From the NCBI GenBank assembly GCA_958510825.1, contig OY294046.1, forward strand, positions 13,181,986-13,245,985: DNA of 64,000 nucleotides, given 5' to 3'. This DNA is from Brachypterus glaber. Its lineage: Eukaryota > Arthropoda > Insecta > Coleoptera > Kateretidae. A program made the translations under genes and the position numbers. Below the pieces are notes generated by a model that was not told the origin of the DNA, did no database searches, and saw nothing but the letters and a program-made list of their open reading frames with translations. Shown here one piece after another: positions 54,181 to 64,000 of the stretch (the stretch's first letter is position 1; each line of letters starts with the position of its first letter).

Positions 54181-54637
54181 CCGTCACGTCGCGACATAAA
54201 CTTTTAACTTTTTAGCTTTTTCTATTAGTGAACTTTTTGACAGGTGGAATAAGCGTTTGGGATGCTGAACTTTTTTTTGTGGTCGTCAATTTTTTGCCAG
54301 GGAACGCCCAACTGAAGGGGGGCGCCTAATCAGGTTCTCATCTGGTCAGCATTTTTGTCTTGTTCCATCCCTGAAAACTTTTAATTTGGAAATTTTAGCA
54401 AAAGATCTTTATGGAAATGAAAAAGTTGGAATAAGCAATGCTTATTAAGCATATCGTCGTTGAAAATGCAAAAGGACGTATGTCATAATTTTACTATTGT
54501 GTTCTAGATTGTAGGACACCTAAATGAAATGACATTAAAATTCACAGTGGAAAGTTTAATATCCACTCTGTTTAAAGACCCTAGTGAATTGTGCCACAAT
54601 TTAGCACCAAAATAAAACAAAGAACGATTATGACATA
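54181..54637. other. No gene seen
   Basis: Ordinary AT-rich sequence between the nested MITE and the LINE 3' tail. Confidence 0.35.
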
Positions 54638-55895
54638 CTCATCATCATCATCATCATCAGAAGCGGTGTGGTTATTACCAAGTAACAACCACGGCACTCA
54701 GACCTGAGATCCATTGTGCATGCCGCAGTCATCTAGATGACACATCATTTGATTAGGATGATATTCCATGGGGGCAGGCATCTAAAAAGGAAATGATCTG
54801 CCCCAATGAAAGTTCGACTAAATCGCTAGGTTGCACTGATGGTGAACCTAAAAATCGCAGTCTTTTTTGTGAGAAGACAGGACATTGTCCCAAAATGTGG
54901 GATGCAGTTTCTTTATCATAGTCGCAGAATCTACAGCCTTGGCTTTGGATAATTTTCATTTTATAAAGAAGATTGTTGAAAGTACCATGACCAGTTAGAA
55001 AACTGGTAATAGTTCTGAGCTTTTTCTTATTTAGTTGAATAAGTGTTTTTGTATTGGAAAATGAGGACTCTTTGATGAGCAATTTTGCTTGAACCTGTTG
55101 GGAAGCTCAGTGTTGAATAAAACTTCGATTAAGCCAGGTTTTTATATCCCTTTTAATGACGCAGTTCGACAACCCAAGCGAAGGCTCAGGTCCAATAAAT
55201 GGACTGGCTGAACCCTCCCTAGCAAGCTGGTCGGCTGATTCATTACCGGGGATATCGCTGTGGCCGGGTACCCAGATTAGTCTAAGATAGTTGTTAGTTG
55301 CAAGTCTGTTTAGGACTTGTTTACAGTCGGCCACAGATCTCGATGTTATCCTGCAGGAGGATAAGGCAAGGAGAGCAGCCTTACTGTCGCTACAAATATA
55401 AATGTGTTTATTAGAATATTTTCTATTAGTAATCTCAGAACCACAAGCAGATATTGCAAAAATTTCTGCTTGAAATACTGTTGGATACTTACCGAGGGCA
55501 AAAGATAACTTAACCGTAGGTTTGTCCCCATATACCCCGGCACCGGTACCTTCATCCGTTTTAGAACCATCCGTGTACCAGATTAGTCCATCCCTTCTGA
55601 ATAGTTGCTGAGGTGATTTCCACTGTTCCCTACTTGGAAATGTGACGGTGTATTTCATCTCGAAGATGTATATTGGTAGACAGATGTCTTTAGACATTAT
55701 TGTTAGAACACTATATTCTTTGACATGATTCAGAATCACAGCATGTCCAGTTTCACCAGTAAACCATAGACCAGCGCTGTTCAGCCTTAGTGCCGCTTTT
55801 CTAGCTTCGAACTCTGCCCTCAAATGGATATTATGACATACTGCTTTTTTCACTTTAAACGACTGTATCAAAAGCTGTACTCGCGCTTTCGCCAA
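54638..55895 (-). mobile_element. 5'-truncated LINE with RNase H and (GAT)n tail
   Basis: Minus-strand LINE 3' end. The tail is seen on the plus strand as (ATC)n at 54638-54659. Truncation lies after the reverse transcriptase core, near 55900. GC content is higher than in the flanks and the other LINEs, pointing to a different family. Confidence 0.85.
54753..55895 (-). pseudogene. LINE ORF2 C-terminus with RNase H, one in-frame stop
   Basis: A single frame. Residues 1-100 match the post-polymerase linker (KAALRLNSAGLW, ETGHAVIL). Residues 103-230 are an RNase H domain with all four acidic residues visible: Asp109 (WYTDGSK), Glu144 (FQAEIFA), Asp170 (CSDSKAAL), Asp222 (NESADQLA). A TGA at 55107-55109 interrupts the frame, which resumes at once and continues to a Cys-His knuckle (CRFCDYDKETASHILGQC) and a stop at 54753. 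RNase H at the C-terminus places it in the R1/I/LOA/Jockey-type assemblage. RNase H removes template RNA during second-strand synthesis. Confidence 0.9.
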
Positions 55896-57126
55896 AATTG
55901 TAAATTTTGGATGCTATTCGATTGGGGTGAAAGCAAAGATCTAAAATAGAAAGCCAACATTTTTAAAATTTAAGGTTATAAAATATTGTTATTGTCCAAT
56001 AAAAATTAAAAAAAATGTCACATTTAGTTCTATTTTTTGTATTATACCTTTCAACGGTAAAATGTATATCACGCCCATGCCTCAAGGTGTGGGTCAATGC
56101 TGCAATTGATAACTCGAAACTCGAGCAATCAGTCCCATATCTTACAATTTGGTAGGTTTTTCGTACATTATGGTAAAATAGCCGTAAACCCCTTTGTAGA
56201 ATAGGGGCATGTTAACCAATGGTTATTAACCATGTTGTGCCAAAAGTAAACCGTTTTAAAAATTATGCAAAATGTCAAATATTTTACAACCTCAGTTTTT
56301 ATCTGGAGTCTATTGTCCTTCAGAATGAATCAATCAGTGACTCACTGACTCAATGACGCACTCTAAATTTGTCCGTCAATCTTGCAGTAGTTTTAACTGT
56401 AATAATTAAAGCAAATTTACAATGTCAGAATGTGAATTTACAATATTTATTAAATTAACCGCAATATTACTGGGTTTAGTAAAATCTCAGCTCTTTTCCT
56501 GTCGGTACAATAATTTTGCATTAAAATTCATGCATGTGGTCCAAAAACCCTGCACTTTTACAATATTGGTTGAAAATTACCATAATAATAGCTTACATTC
56601 CAAAAAAGATAGCAGTAAAATTACCATAATAAAAATTCACATTTTTACAGATTACTGTGAATTTACAGTACTGATTTAAATTTACCACTTTCTTTGCTGG
56701 AAAATATGATCTACTTTATTTGCTGTAAAATCACCATATTTGCATTTATAGTGAGTTAGGAAAATCATAGTTTTGCGACAAAAAAGATTAAAAATGTTTT
56801 TATAGAAAATTTTAAGTGATTTTTAAATACACATGCGTCTGTCGCTCAATATTGCAATATATTAAATAATCACCATAAAATAAAATTTATATTTCGCCTG
56901 ACGCAAACTAAAAGAGTCCTGAATTATTTGGAGATTTTTTTTTGTTAAATCGGGCATTCCGTTTAAATGTTGTAACGTTTACAGGTGGATAGACAGACCG
57001 GCATTTGTTTAACACCCATTTTTTTTACATTTTCTCGACGTTTCATTTTAAATCCGAAAAATATTCTTTTTTTTTATTTTTCGGCCCATTTCAACGAGTA
57101 TCCGGCCGGGTGTTGCCACTCGTAAA
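55896..57126. other. AT-rich, no gene seen
   Basis: The ORF at 56422-56679 has no domain. TTTACAATATT/ATTTACAGTA-like phrases recur at 56410-56680, perhaps a decayed repeat. Confidence 0.4.
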
Positions 57127-57128
57127 TA

Positions 57129-58154
57129 CCGGGTGTCCCACCAGGTCCTTGACAAGCTATATCTCCGTTATTTGAAAAGATAGAATCTTTTGCAGAAAAA
57201 TAGCACTAAATATGAGCCAAAGAAAATTTTATTGATATATCCAAAACCTCCCCTGGCTTACTCACCTCCTTAAAGCCACCCCAACTTCTGTGTTTCAAAT
57301 AGCAGCTCCCATTTTTATAATATAGTATGAAAGTAAATTTTATTCTTAATTCAACCGTGTATTATACGTGGTATCTTATTCTTTAAAGGGGCTCCAAATA
57401 ATTATTATTTATTACAAATAATGTCACACCAGGTTTTAGACGGACTATATCTCCGTTATTTAAAAAGATACAAATTAAAGAAAAAAAACAATTAAATTCG
57501 AGTCAAAGTAGAATATACTGAAACATGAAAAACTGCCCCTTACTTACTTATCCTCTTGGAAACATCTCCAACTTTTTTGTTTTTTTAAATAACACTCCTA
57601 TATTTTTACTAAAGAATATAAAAGCACATCATTTCATTCCAAATTCAACCATGTATTATAGTATTTTTTTAAGGGACTCCAAAGTACAACCCCATCAGAT
57701 CACAAGCTATATTTTTCACGAATTTTTCATCAAAAAAAAAAAAAAACAAAATAAATCCTAAACTTACGTTAGAGTATACCTTAAAGAGAACTGATTAATG
57801 TATTCAACAACAACCCTTAATAACCCACTCTCCTGAAACCACCTTAGTTCTAAATACCACACTATTAATAATAAATAATAATTATTGTTTGGAGCCCCTT
57901 AAAATATAAGATACCACTTATAATCCGTGGTTAAATTCATAATGAAATGTACTTTCATCTTTGATAAAAATGGAGGGTGCTATTTGAAAAACAGAAGTTG
58001 AGGGTGGTTTCTAGGAGATGGGTAAGCAAGGTTGCGGTTTTGGATATATCAATAAACTCTCCTTTGACTCCCATTTAACATTATTTTTTGCAAAAATTTA
58101 TATCTTTTCAAATAACGGAGATAAAGCTTTTCAATAACCTGTTGGGACACCTGG
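57129..58154. mobile_element. 1.03 kb TA-flanked foldback (CCGGGTGTCCCA ends)
   Basis: Ends CCGGGTGTCCCACCAGGT / CCTGTTGGGACACCTGG, TA at 57127-57128 and 58155-58156. Arms (TATCTCCGTTATTTGAAAAG, TATTGATATATCCAAAACC) mirror each other. The left half also holds a second, direct, diverged copy of the arm (TATATCTCCGTTATTTAAAA at 57449). Non-coding; TA target suggests Tc1/mariner. Confidence 0.85.
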
Positions 58155-58156
58155 TA

Positions 58157-58794
58157 TAAAAACTAATTTAAGGAAAATAGTTTATATAAAGTTGAGTTTA
58201 AAAACTGGAAAAAAAAATAATTAAATTAATAACCTATTCATGTGTTAAATATTTAGAAAATAAAATTATTAGAACATAAAATAATGGATATTTGAATATG
58301 TTGTATAAAAACGCAATGTATTTAAATCCGTATAGGTTATTAGTTTATTTATTATTAAAAATAAAGATTAAACTAAAAAAGAAAAAGAAAGTTTAATTGA
58401 TAACAGTAAAAAATACAATTTTTTATATGAAATAATTATATACTATAATATATTACAAGATTAAAAATAATCGTGGATATTATTTAATAAATAAGGTGTA
58501 TGAGCCAATTATTACCATGTTCCTAAAATTGCCATCCCCTCTTAAACTTGTTAGTTCGTCCTTCGTGTCAAAGATGGCACTGCCAGTATATCTGTTATAT
58601 CTAAATGATACCTGTAAATATGATGTATCTGTATCCAGTTGGTAATGGCGTACACAAAAACACAGTTAGGGTTTTGTGCTCTTCCACTATAAAAACTTGT
58701 AAAATTGTGCTGACTGTCCCAATCTGGGTAGCATCGATTATTTCAGGGCAAAAACCTTATAAGGTAGGCACAAACATGCACTTTCTTTGCCCAT
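58157..58794. other. AT-rich, no gene seen
   Basis: No supported feature. Confidence 0.4.
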
Positions 58795-59407
58795 TAGGGC
58801 ATTAAAAAAAACACTCTTTTTAATTTTTTATGTGCACCCCCCTATGTTGTTTCAATTGAAAAACTATGCTTGCATACCAAATTTTAGGTTACTAGAACAT
58901 TTTTTGACCCCTGCCCAACTCGATTTAATGATTCAAAGAAAACACTGGCACACGAAAAAAAAGGTCTTGTCCACCAGACGTGACAAACATTTCTATACGT
59001 TTTTGGGGTCGCTGAATCCGAATCTGGGGTTGGTTTGGCTCGGTCAGATCGCATTTCGTTCATAACCTCAAAAAAATCATAAAATGTATCAACTTTCATC
59101 ACTTTTTTAAAGTTATTAACGAATTGCGAGTTAAACCAATTCAGGATTTGGATTCAGGTATGGAGCGAAATGTGATCTGAGCCAAACCAACTCCAGATTA
59201 GGATTCAGCGACCCCAAAAACGTATAGAAATGTTTGTCACGTCTGGTGGAAAAGACCTTTTTTTTCGTGTGCCTGTGTTTTTGTTGAATCATTAAACCGA
59301 GTTGGGCGGGGGCCAAAAAATGTTCTATCAACCTGAAATTTGGTATGCAAGCATAGTTTTTCAATTGAAACAACATAGGGGGGGGGGGGGGGTGCATATG
59401 AAAAACT
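58795..59407. mobile_element. Palindromic element related to 10257-11448
   Basis: Starts GGGCATTAAAAAAAACACTC. Arms of ~300 bp (AAAACTATGCTTGCATACCA, GTCTTGTCCACCAGACG, TTTTTGGGGTCGCTGAATCC, TGGCTCGGTCAGATCGCATT) are mirrored about 59110. The right end is shortened relative to the 10257 copy, and no target duplication is readable. Minus- and plus-strand ORFs here are artefacts. Confidence 0.8.
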
Positions 59408-59737
59408 GCCCATATTATGTTTCACTCAATAAAGAAGCGAAGGTAATTTTTTGAGATTTTTTTCCAAGTATCTGAGTTCCTAATATTGCCATGAGAAGTA
59501 GTTCACAACAAAAAGAAATTACAGAAACAAAGAAAAACAAGAAATGAAACTAACGAAGAAATCAGGAAGTTCTGAATCTTGGTTCTGCTTTTAATTCGAA
59601 GATACTGCCCAGGTCGATATGAGACTGTAATCGATACGTACATGAATAATGCGTTAATTTCGGAGATCTGAAATTTGGATGATGTTATAAAGTTTGGTAA
59701 TTGTTGGTTTACTACGAAAAAAGCCCGTATTTTATTA

Positions 59738-60669
59738 GAGGAAGGGTAGCAAATGTGGGCTAGGTCTTGTAATATGGGCTAGGTGGGTTTCTCAGCTATC
59801 CGATTCAGTTCTCTGCATCCGACTATCGCAAGTCGTAAATGGCGAAGTTAAACTTCCGCAGTAAAGATTTATTAATTAATTCAAACATTCGTTGACGTTT
59901 GAGAATTTATTTTTATTTTCCGTCCTTTTCAGCAAGCCACAGAACTTTTTTAGGTAAGTTTATAAATTCCGTTACCTGATAGATAACAAAGTTTTCAAAA
60001 CCATTTCTGCAACAAATTAAAGCCACATAATCGGGCTTTGATGTGTGCTTATTAGTTTCTTCTAATTACTGAGTTTTAGACATAACCTCTTTTGTTGTAT
60101 ACACCGAGTATTTTTGCAATATGGGGCATCCCTGTGTTTCTATTATGGGCTATATAGAACTATGTATTTAAGCCTAGAATTTTTCTAGGAGGCCAAGAAA
60201 AGATCAGCAACAGCCAAGAATAGAAGAAAATGGAACGAGGGCGATATGGAACGCGCTATAATAGCAATGAGGCAGTACGAGATGGGTACCTTCAAAGCTT
60301 TAAAAATGTTTAATATACCACGATCTATATTAGGAGTTATTTGATTTATTATTTCATTTTAGATATAACTTTTATACTTTTAACTTATTGCGACCAATAA
60401 GATTGATTGCCACTTCAAATCTTATATTTATTACACAATTTTGGGGGCAGCCCATATTTAGGGCCAATTTCAAATCGACACAAAAGTGCACCTTCTCACT
60501 ATTTACGAAATAATGAATTTATTATTTGTTTTAATCAATATGAATTTATAACAGGTTGTGACTAATTAATATAGCTATCGTTGGGTACGTTTGGTATTGT
60601 AACTAAACTTTTATTTATTTTTTTACAAGAAAAAATAAAATGGGTAGCCCATATTTGCTTCCTTTCCTC
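59738..60669 (+). mobile_element. pogo/Tigger-like element, TA-flanked
   Basis: Ends GAGGAAGGGTAGCAAATGTG and, inverted, GAGGAAAGGAAGCAAATATG, both running on into GGGCTA. TA lies at 59736-59737 and 60670-60671. AATATGGGC/GCCCATATT motifs recur inside (59785, 60120, 60150, 60447, 60648). The element carries a psq-type DNA-binding fragment on the plus strand. TA target plus a psq helix-turn-helix is the pogo/Tigger combination. Only ~930 bp remain, so the catalytic domain is deleted. Confidence 0.75.
60189..60344 (+). pseudogene. pogo/Tigger transposase N-terminal psq HTH fragment
   Basis: The frame opens after AATTTTTCTAG (a plausible acceptor) and reads AKKRSATAKNRRKWNEGDME, RAIIAMRQYEMGTFKALKMF, NIPRSILGVI, then a stop. 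The W-x6-M-x2-A...A-x3-F-x-I/VP pattern is the psq helix-turn-helix found at the N-terminus of pogo/Tigger (CENP-B-related) transposases, where it binds the element ends. The rest of the protein, including the DDE catalytic core, is missing. It could in principle be a domesticated psq exon, but it sits inside the TA-flanked element with matching TIRs. Confidence 0.75.
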
Positions 60670-60671
60670 TA

Positions 60672-60930
60672 CAGTCAAAATTGTAAATAAATTACCTGAT
60701 AGATTAAGTAACGTGGACTCTATAAATAATTTTAAAATACATCTTAAAGGGCTACTTATCTCCAAGGCGTACTATTCTATAGAAGAATATCTTAATGATA
60801 ACTTTTAAAACTATGTATGTATTATGTTTATTTATTATATATATATTATTGTAACTTAGTTTTGACAACTCTATACCCAGTTATCTGGGTCATACAGGGA
60901 AATATTAAACTATTAAACTATTAAACCATA
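60672..60930 (+). pseudogene. 3' terminal fragment of a LINE related to 61154-62756
   Basis: About 45 codons (KIVNKLPDRL, HLKGLLISKAYYSIEEYLND, stop at 60806-60808) align end to end with the last residues of the LINE ORF at 62392 (KMYNKLTEEL, KQILISNAFYSLDEYLN). A short 3' UTR and an ACTATTAA-type tail (60904-60928) follow. The left limit coincides with the TA beside the pogo-like element. Confidence 0.8.
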
Positions 60931-61153
60931 GCTTATAAAAGAGAGGATTTTTTTTCAGTCATCACAATTTCTGCTAGGGTTTGGACTGCTGTATTTCAGA
61001 GCTGGGGACCTTTTTTGTAGTCATCAGAATTTCTGCCAGGAATAATTTTTTTTTTGGTAAATTGGTAAAATTAAATATATTAAAGTAATATTTAAATTAA
61101 TCACTTTTACTTTATATTTTAAATACTTCCAATTTTAATATTAATAACAATAA
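60931..61153. other. Short direct repeat, no gene
   Basis: CAGTCATCACAATTTCTGCTAGG-like sequence at 60957 recurs as TAGTCATCAGAATTTCTG at 61018. Function unknown. Confidence 0.45.
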
Positions 61154-62392
61154 TACACTTACTTACCTATAGTAATCCAAACTTATAAAATTTTAATCAA
61201 ACAGCAACATGGATTTCGTCAGAAAAGATCAACGATCACAGCATTAGTTAAGCTATTAGACTATATCTATAAAAATCTAGATAGCAGTGAAAAAGTTATG
61301 GCTTTATTTTTAGACCTGTCTAAAGCTTTTGATTGCGTTCCTCATAATATACTATTACTAAAATTGGAGTCTTTTGGCATACGTGGTAAATGTAATGATT
61401 TACTCAAATCTTATCTGTCTATGAGGCGGCAGTTTGTTTCTTTCCAAGGTACAGATTCGGAATTATTAAATGTGGACATTGGCGTCCCACAGGGTAGTGT
61501 CTTAGGACCGTTGCTTTTCTTAATTTATATCAATGATATTATTTTTTCCATCCTGAATGAATTCGTTGGTTTTGCTGATGATATAACAATACTATCAGGT
61601 GGCAAAAACTTCATAGACAGATTAATAAATGATTTGCATAATGTTCTTAAATATTTAAATGAAAATAAGCTGGTATTTAATCAGGATAAAACGTTATTGA
61701 TGCAGTTTTTTTCAACAACGCATCAGTACAAATGTAGTCCCCTAATATACCTTAATAATAAAAGTTTGAGACAGGTGTCTAGTTACAAATTACTTGGTAT
61801 ATACCTTGATTTGTCATTAAATTTTAGAGAACATGTAGATTACGTTTTTAAGAGAATTTGCAGCTATTGTTTTGCTCTGAAGAGACTAAGACAAATTATT
61901 AATGCAGAGGCAGCTATTAATTTTTATCATTCACATGTTGAATCCATTTTGCGTTACGGCATTGTATGTTGGGGAAATAGTTCCTCAGTAGATCGTTTAT
62001 TTATATTACAAAAAAGATGTGTACGTTCCATGTTCGGTCTTCCATGGAATCATCCTTGTAAAGAAATTTTTAAGCAGAAAAATATTTTAACCTTTCCTTC
62101 CCTCTATATTTTTGAAATTTTTTCTTTTGTTCATTTAAATAAAGATGAATTTGACACTTTAAATCAGTATCATAATTATAACACTAGATTTGGAAACAAC
62201 TTAGAATATGATAGGCATAGATTAACGTTATCTGAAAATAATCCTTTTTATATAGGTGCAAAAATGTATAACAAACTTACTGAGGAACTAAAGTCCATTC
62301 AGTCAGTACATACTTTTAAGAAAAAAATCAAACAAATATTAATTAGTAATGCTTTTTACTCTCTTGATGAATACTTAAATTTTATATTTTAA
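61154..62392 (+). CDS. LINE reverse transcriptase ORF, partial
   Basis: The open frame starts after a TAA at 61151-61153; homology begins near 61190 with QQHGFRQKRSTITAL, upstream of the first ATG (61298). Counting from that ATG: FLDLSKAFD at 4-12 (catalytic Asp), GVPQGSVLGPLLF from 62, FADD 92-95 (catalytic Asp pair), thumb motif SYKLLGIYLDLSLNFREHV, then the C-terminal region with RLFILQKRCVRSMFGLP and a final FYSLDEYLN. No RNase H and no Cys-His knuckle. The frame has no lesion, so the copy is fairly young, but it lacks the N-terminal half. Confidence 0.92.
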   Translation, partial: YTYLPIVIQTYKILIKQQHGFRQKRSTITALVKLLDYIYKNLDSSEKVMALFLDLSKAFDCVPHNILLLKLESFGIRGKCNDLLKSYLSMRRQFVSFQGTDSELLNVDIGVPQGSVLGPLLFLIYINDIIFSILNEFVGFADDITILSGGKNFIDRLINDLHNVLKYLNENKLVFNQDKTLLMQFFSTTHQYKCSPLIYLNNKSLRQVSSYKLLGIYLDLSLNFREHVDYVFKRICSYCFALKRLRQIINAEAAINFYHSHVESILRYGIVCWGNSSSVDRLFILQKRCVRSMFGLPWNHPCKEIFKQKNILTFPSLYIFEIFSFVHLNKDEFDTLNQYHNYNTRFGNNLEYDRHRLTLSENNPFYIGAKMYNKLTEELKSIQSVHTFKKKIKQILISNAFYSLDEYLNFIF

Positions 62393-62756
62393 TACATAAA
62401 TATCTACCTATATATGGTGTAGTCAGAGAAAAGGGTAAGCTGATTTAAAATTAAGTAAGATTCTGCTATTTCAAATATCAAATTTCTATTATTTTTAACC
62501 ATTATTTTTAACAAATAATTAACTTAAACTAAATGTATGAAAACTTTTTTTTTGGGTTTATATTTTCCTTTTTTTTTTTGTTTTTAAAAATTAATCAATT
62601 AATACCCTCCTGTGACTGCACTGTGATTCTTAGATATGCTATTTAGTTAAATAACCAGGCTCTGTATTTTTCAACTGTTGTAAATATGACTTGTCCTATA
62701 TCATTTGTAATGATCATTTGGATAAATAAACTTCTTATTCTTATTCTTATTCTTAT
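61154..62756 (+). mobile_element. 5'-truncated LINE with (TTCTTA)n tail
   Basis: The element starts inside the reverse transcriptase, contains an uninterrupted ORF to 62392 and a ~335-base 3' UTR, and ends in a (TTCTTA)n tail at 62731-62756. The gag-like ORF, endonuclease and N-terminal RT are missing. Confidence 0.9.
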
Positions 62757-63012
62757 TTTAAATATATCTATCTCATGGTACCTTGCAATGTCGTTGCATT
62801 ACTTTCTAACGTGGTACCTAGAACTACGGAAATTCACGTTTATTAAACGTCGCGTCGTTTATTACATAGTATATTTACAACTGACCTTTCCAAATTATCT
62901 CACTAATAACTAAATTGTACTTTAACGCAGTGTGAAATTTCAAACAGTAAGGTGGAAAAAGCCTTTAAGGGGTCTTTCAATTTTCAAACATTTTTTTTTT
63001 TAAACATTTTTT
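62757..63012. other. No gene seen
   Basis: A short AT-rich spacer between the LINE tail and the SINE. Confidence 0.4.
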
Positions 63013-63320
63013 TTGCCGACCCCGGTGGCGCAATGGTTAGCGCGTTTGATTACGGATCCCGGGGTTGTGGGTTCGAGCATGTATGTATAGTGGTGTAAAT
63101 AGTCGGTACGATGACTAACTGTAATGTGGGTTGCAGTTGAAACTGTAAACATATTTCAGGGTGAATGCGAGTTCTGTTGACGACCCTGCTTCGGAGGGCA
63201 CGTAAAGATGTCGGCCCCGTCAATTAGGCCATAGCACACATAGGTAGAGAATTATAGAGGAAATAAACGTTTGAGCAGGGTTCGGCGCTGCGTAATAACA
63301 ATAGATAGAAAATTGACATC
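63013..63320 (+). mobile_element. tRNA-derived SINE
   Basis: The head GGTGGCGCAATGGTTAGCGC contains the pol III A box (TGGCGCAATGG, about 63025), and GTGGGTTCGAGC the B box (63067-63078). Body: GTAAATAGTCGGTACGATGA, CCCTGCTTCGGAGGGCACGT, AAGATGTCGGCCCCGTCAAT, ending GGGTTCGGCGCTGCGTAATA. The CGGAGGGCACGT...GTCGG phrase is common to several insect SINE families. The head lacks a proper acceptor stem, so it is not a working tRNA gene. Confidence 0.85.
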
Positions 63321-64000
63321 TAAATGGTAAAAATGGCCGTTCTACGTTGCCAACAATATTTCAACCGTATAATTTTTAATTATAAAAACCAATAAATTTC
63401 CAATATTTTGCTACGAATTTTAATAAAGACAGCATAAATTTACATTCAAGCCTTTTAAATGCAAGCAAACGTAAATTTACATGGGTAGGAGGTCCGACAA
63501 CGCTGCACTCTGTCATTTTGTTATGAAATCGAATAATTGGTGATATTTTGTTTGTGGCATTGTTTGTGTTATTTGCGTGTCTTTATAGTTTTATTTTGTT
63601 TGTAGTGTTAAAATTTTTAACTTAAAAATGAATTGTTTTGTAAAAACTTGTAAAAATGTGAAAAACCTTTTTGAGATTTTGTTTTTGTTGACAAATTTTG
63701 ACATTTAAAAGGTAAAAATGGCGGACTAAATTTTACACACCTAATGTGTTTTTGTCTTTATCTAACACCCACTATAACTTCTCTACCTATGTGCCATAGC
63801 AACGAAAAACGACGTTAAACAGTATAAAACAAACAAACAAACAACAAATTTTTTTTTATATAGAAAGAAAAAAGATATCATTGTAAAATTTTGTAGATAT
63901 GTTTATTTATATTTAAAAAATACAAAAAAAAAATTAGAGTTTGAAAACAAAAAGAGATATTATTCAGTATGGAGCTGCTATAGCCAGAACTAGAAGAAAA
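63321..64000. other. AT-rich; possible SINE-type tail near 63800-63845
   Basis: GCCATAGCAACGAAAAACGA, CGTTAAACAGTATAAAAC and (AAAC)n at 63798-63845 look like the 3' end of a SINE or LINE. No head was identified upstream. Otherwise nothing supported. Confidence 0.35.

Noticed and set aside
58787..59425. Pro-rich and other ORFs around 59 kb
   Set aside because: Same palindromic repeat as at 10.9 kb.
59920..59960. Possible 21-base micro-exon (TTTTCAG|...TTAG|GTAAGT)
   Set aside because: Good splice sites, but the in-phase frame contains a stop and it lies inside the pogo-like element; could only be 5' UTR.
60562..60765. Minus-strand ORF over the LINE tail
   Set aside because: Shadow of the plus-strand LINE C-terminus.

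Overview
This is an AT-rich, repeat-dense stretch of an animal genome, almost certainly an insect, from a draft assembly (200-base N gap at 40406-40605). The only host coding sequence I can defend is two minus-strand exons, 16809-16948 and 4337-4538. They join in phase across a 12.27 kb intron to give the N-terminal, Notch-binding (MamL-1) domain of Mastermind. The gene therefore runs right to left and continues past the left edge. A CpG-rich patch at 17545-17760 lies just upstream and is a candidate promoter or 5' exon region. A second possible host gene is suggested at 38822-38907 on the plus strand: a TATA box, a short leader, and a four-codon first exon (MKFY) ending in a strong splice donor. 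This layout is typical of insect cuticle and other secreted protein genes, but no second exon was found.

Most of the rest is transposable elements. (1) LINE copies, all 5'-truncated and all ending in short tandem tails: 11722-13790 (minus, 645 open codons), 47835-48995 (plus), 54638-55895 (minus, RNase H, one in-frame stop), 60672-60930 (plus, tail only) and 61154-62756 (plus). (2) tRNA-derived SINEs at 3741-4005 and 63013-63320. (3) A decayed mariner/Tc1 transposase at 5838-6766. (4) A TA-flanked pogo/Tigger-like element at 59738-60669 with a psq-type helix-turn-helix fragment. (5) More than twenty palindromic (foldback/MITE-like) elements, many with readable target-site duplications: TA at 9489, 23306, 26720, 30600, 42387, 53218 and 57129; TTA at 1560; TTAA at 28979; 8 bp at 14254; 9 bp at 10257. 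Several are nested, and in three cases a duplicated or inverted partner sequence serves as an empty site.

Other structure includes a ~105 bp minisatellite family at three loci (18.6, 31.1, 39.6 kb), a dispersed family built around (GTCC/GTCT)n and a conserved TAACTCAAGAACGC-type motif, tandem duplications at 25.6-27.7, 29.5-32.2 and 44.9-45.4 kb, (TTC)n blocks, and an inverted CAGACC minisatellite at 50.85-51.25 kb.

Reading by region: 0-17 kb is Mastermind intron and exons filled with repeats; 17-38 kb is repeats only; 38-40 kb holds the possible small secreted-protein promoter; 40-64 kb is repeats, LINE relics and a SINE. The genes do not form a pathway; the shared theme is transposon accumulation around and inside a Notch co-activator gene.
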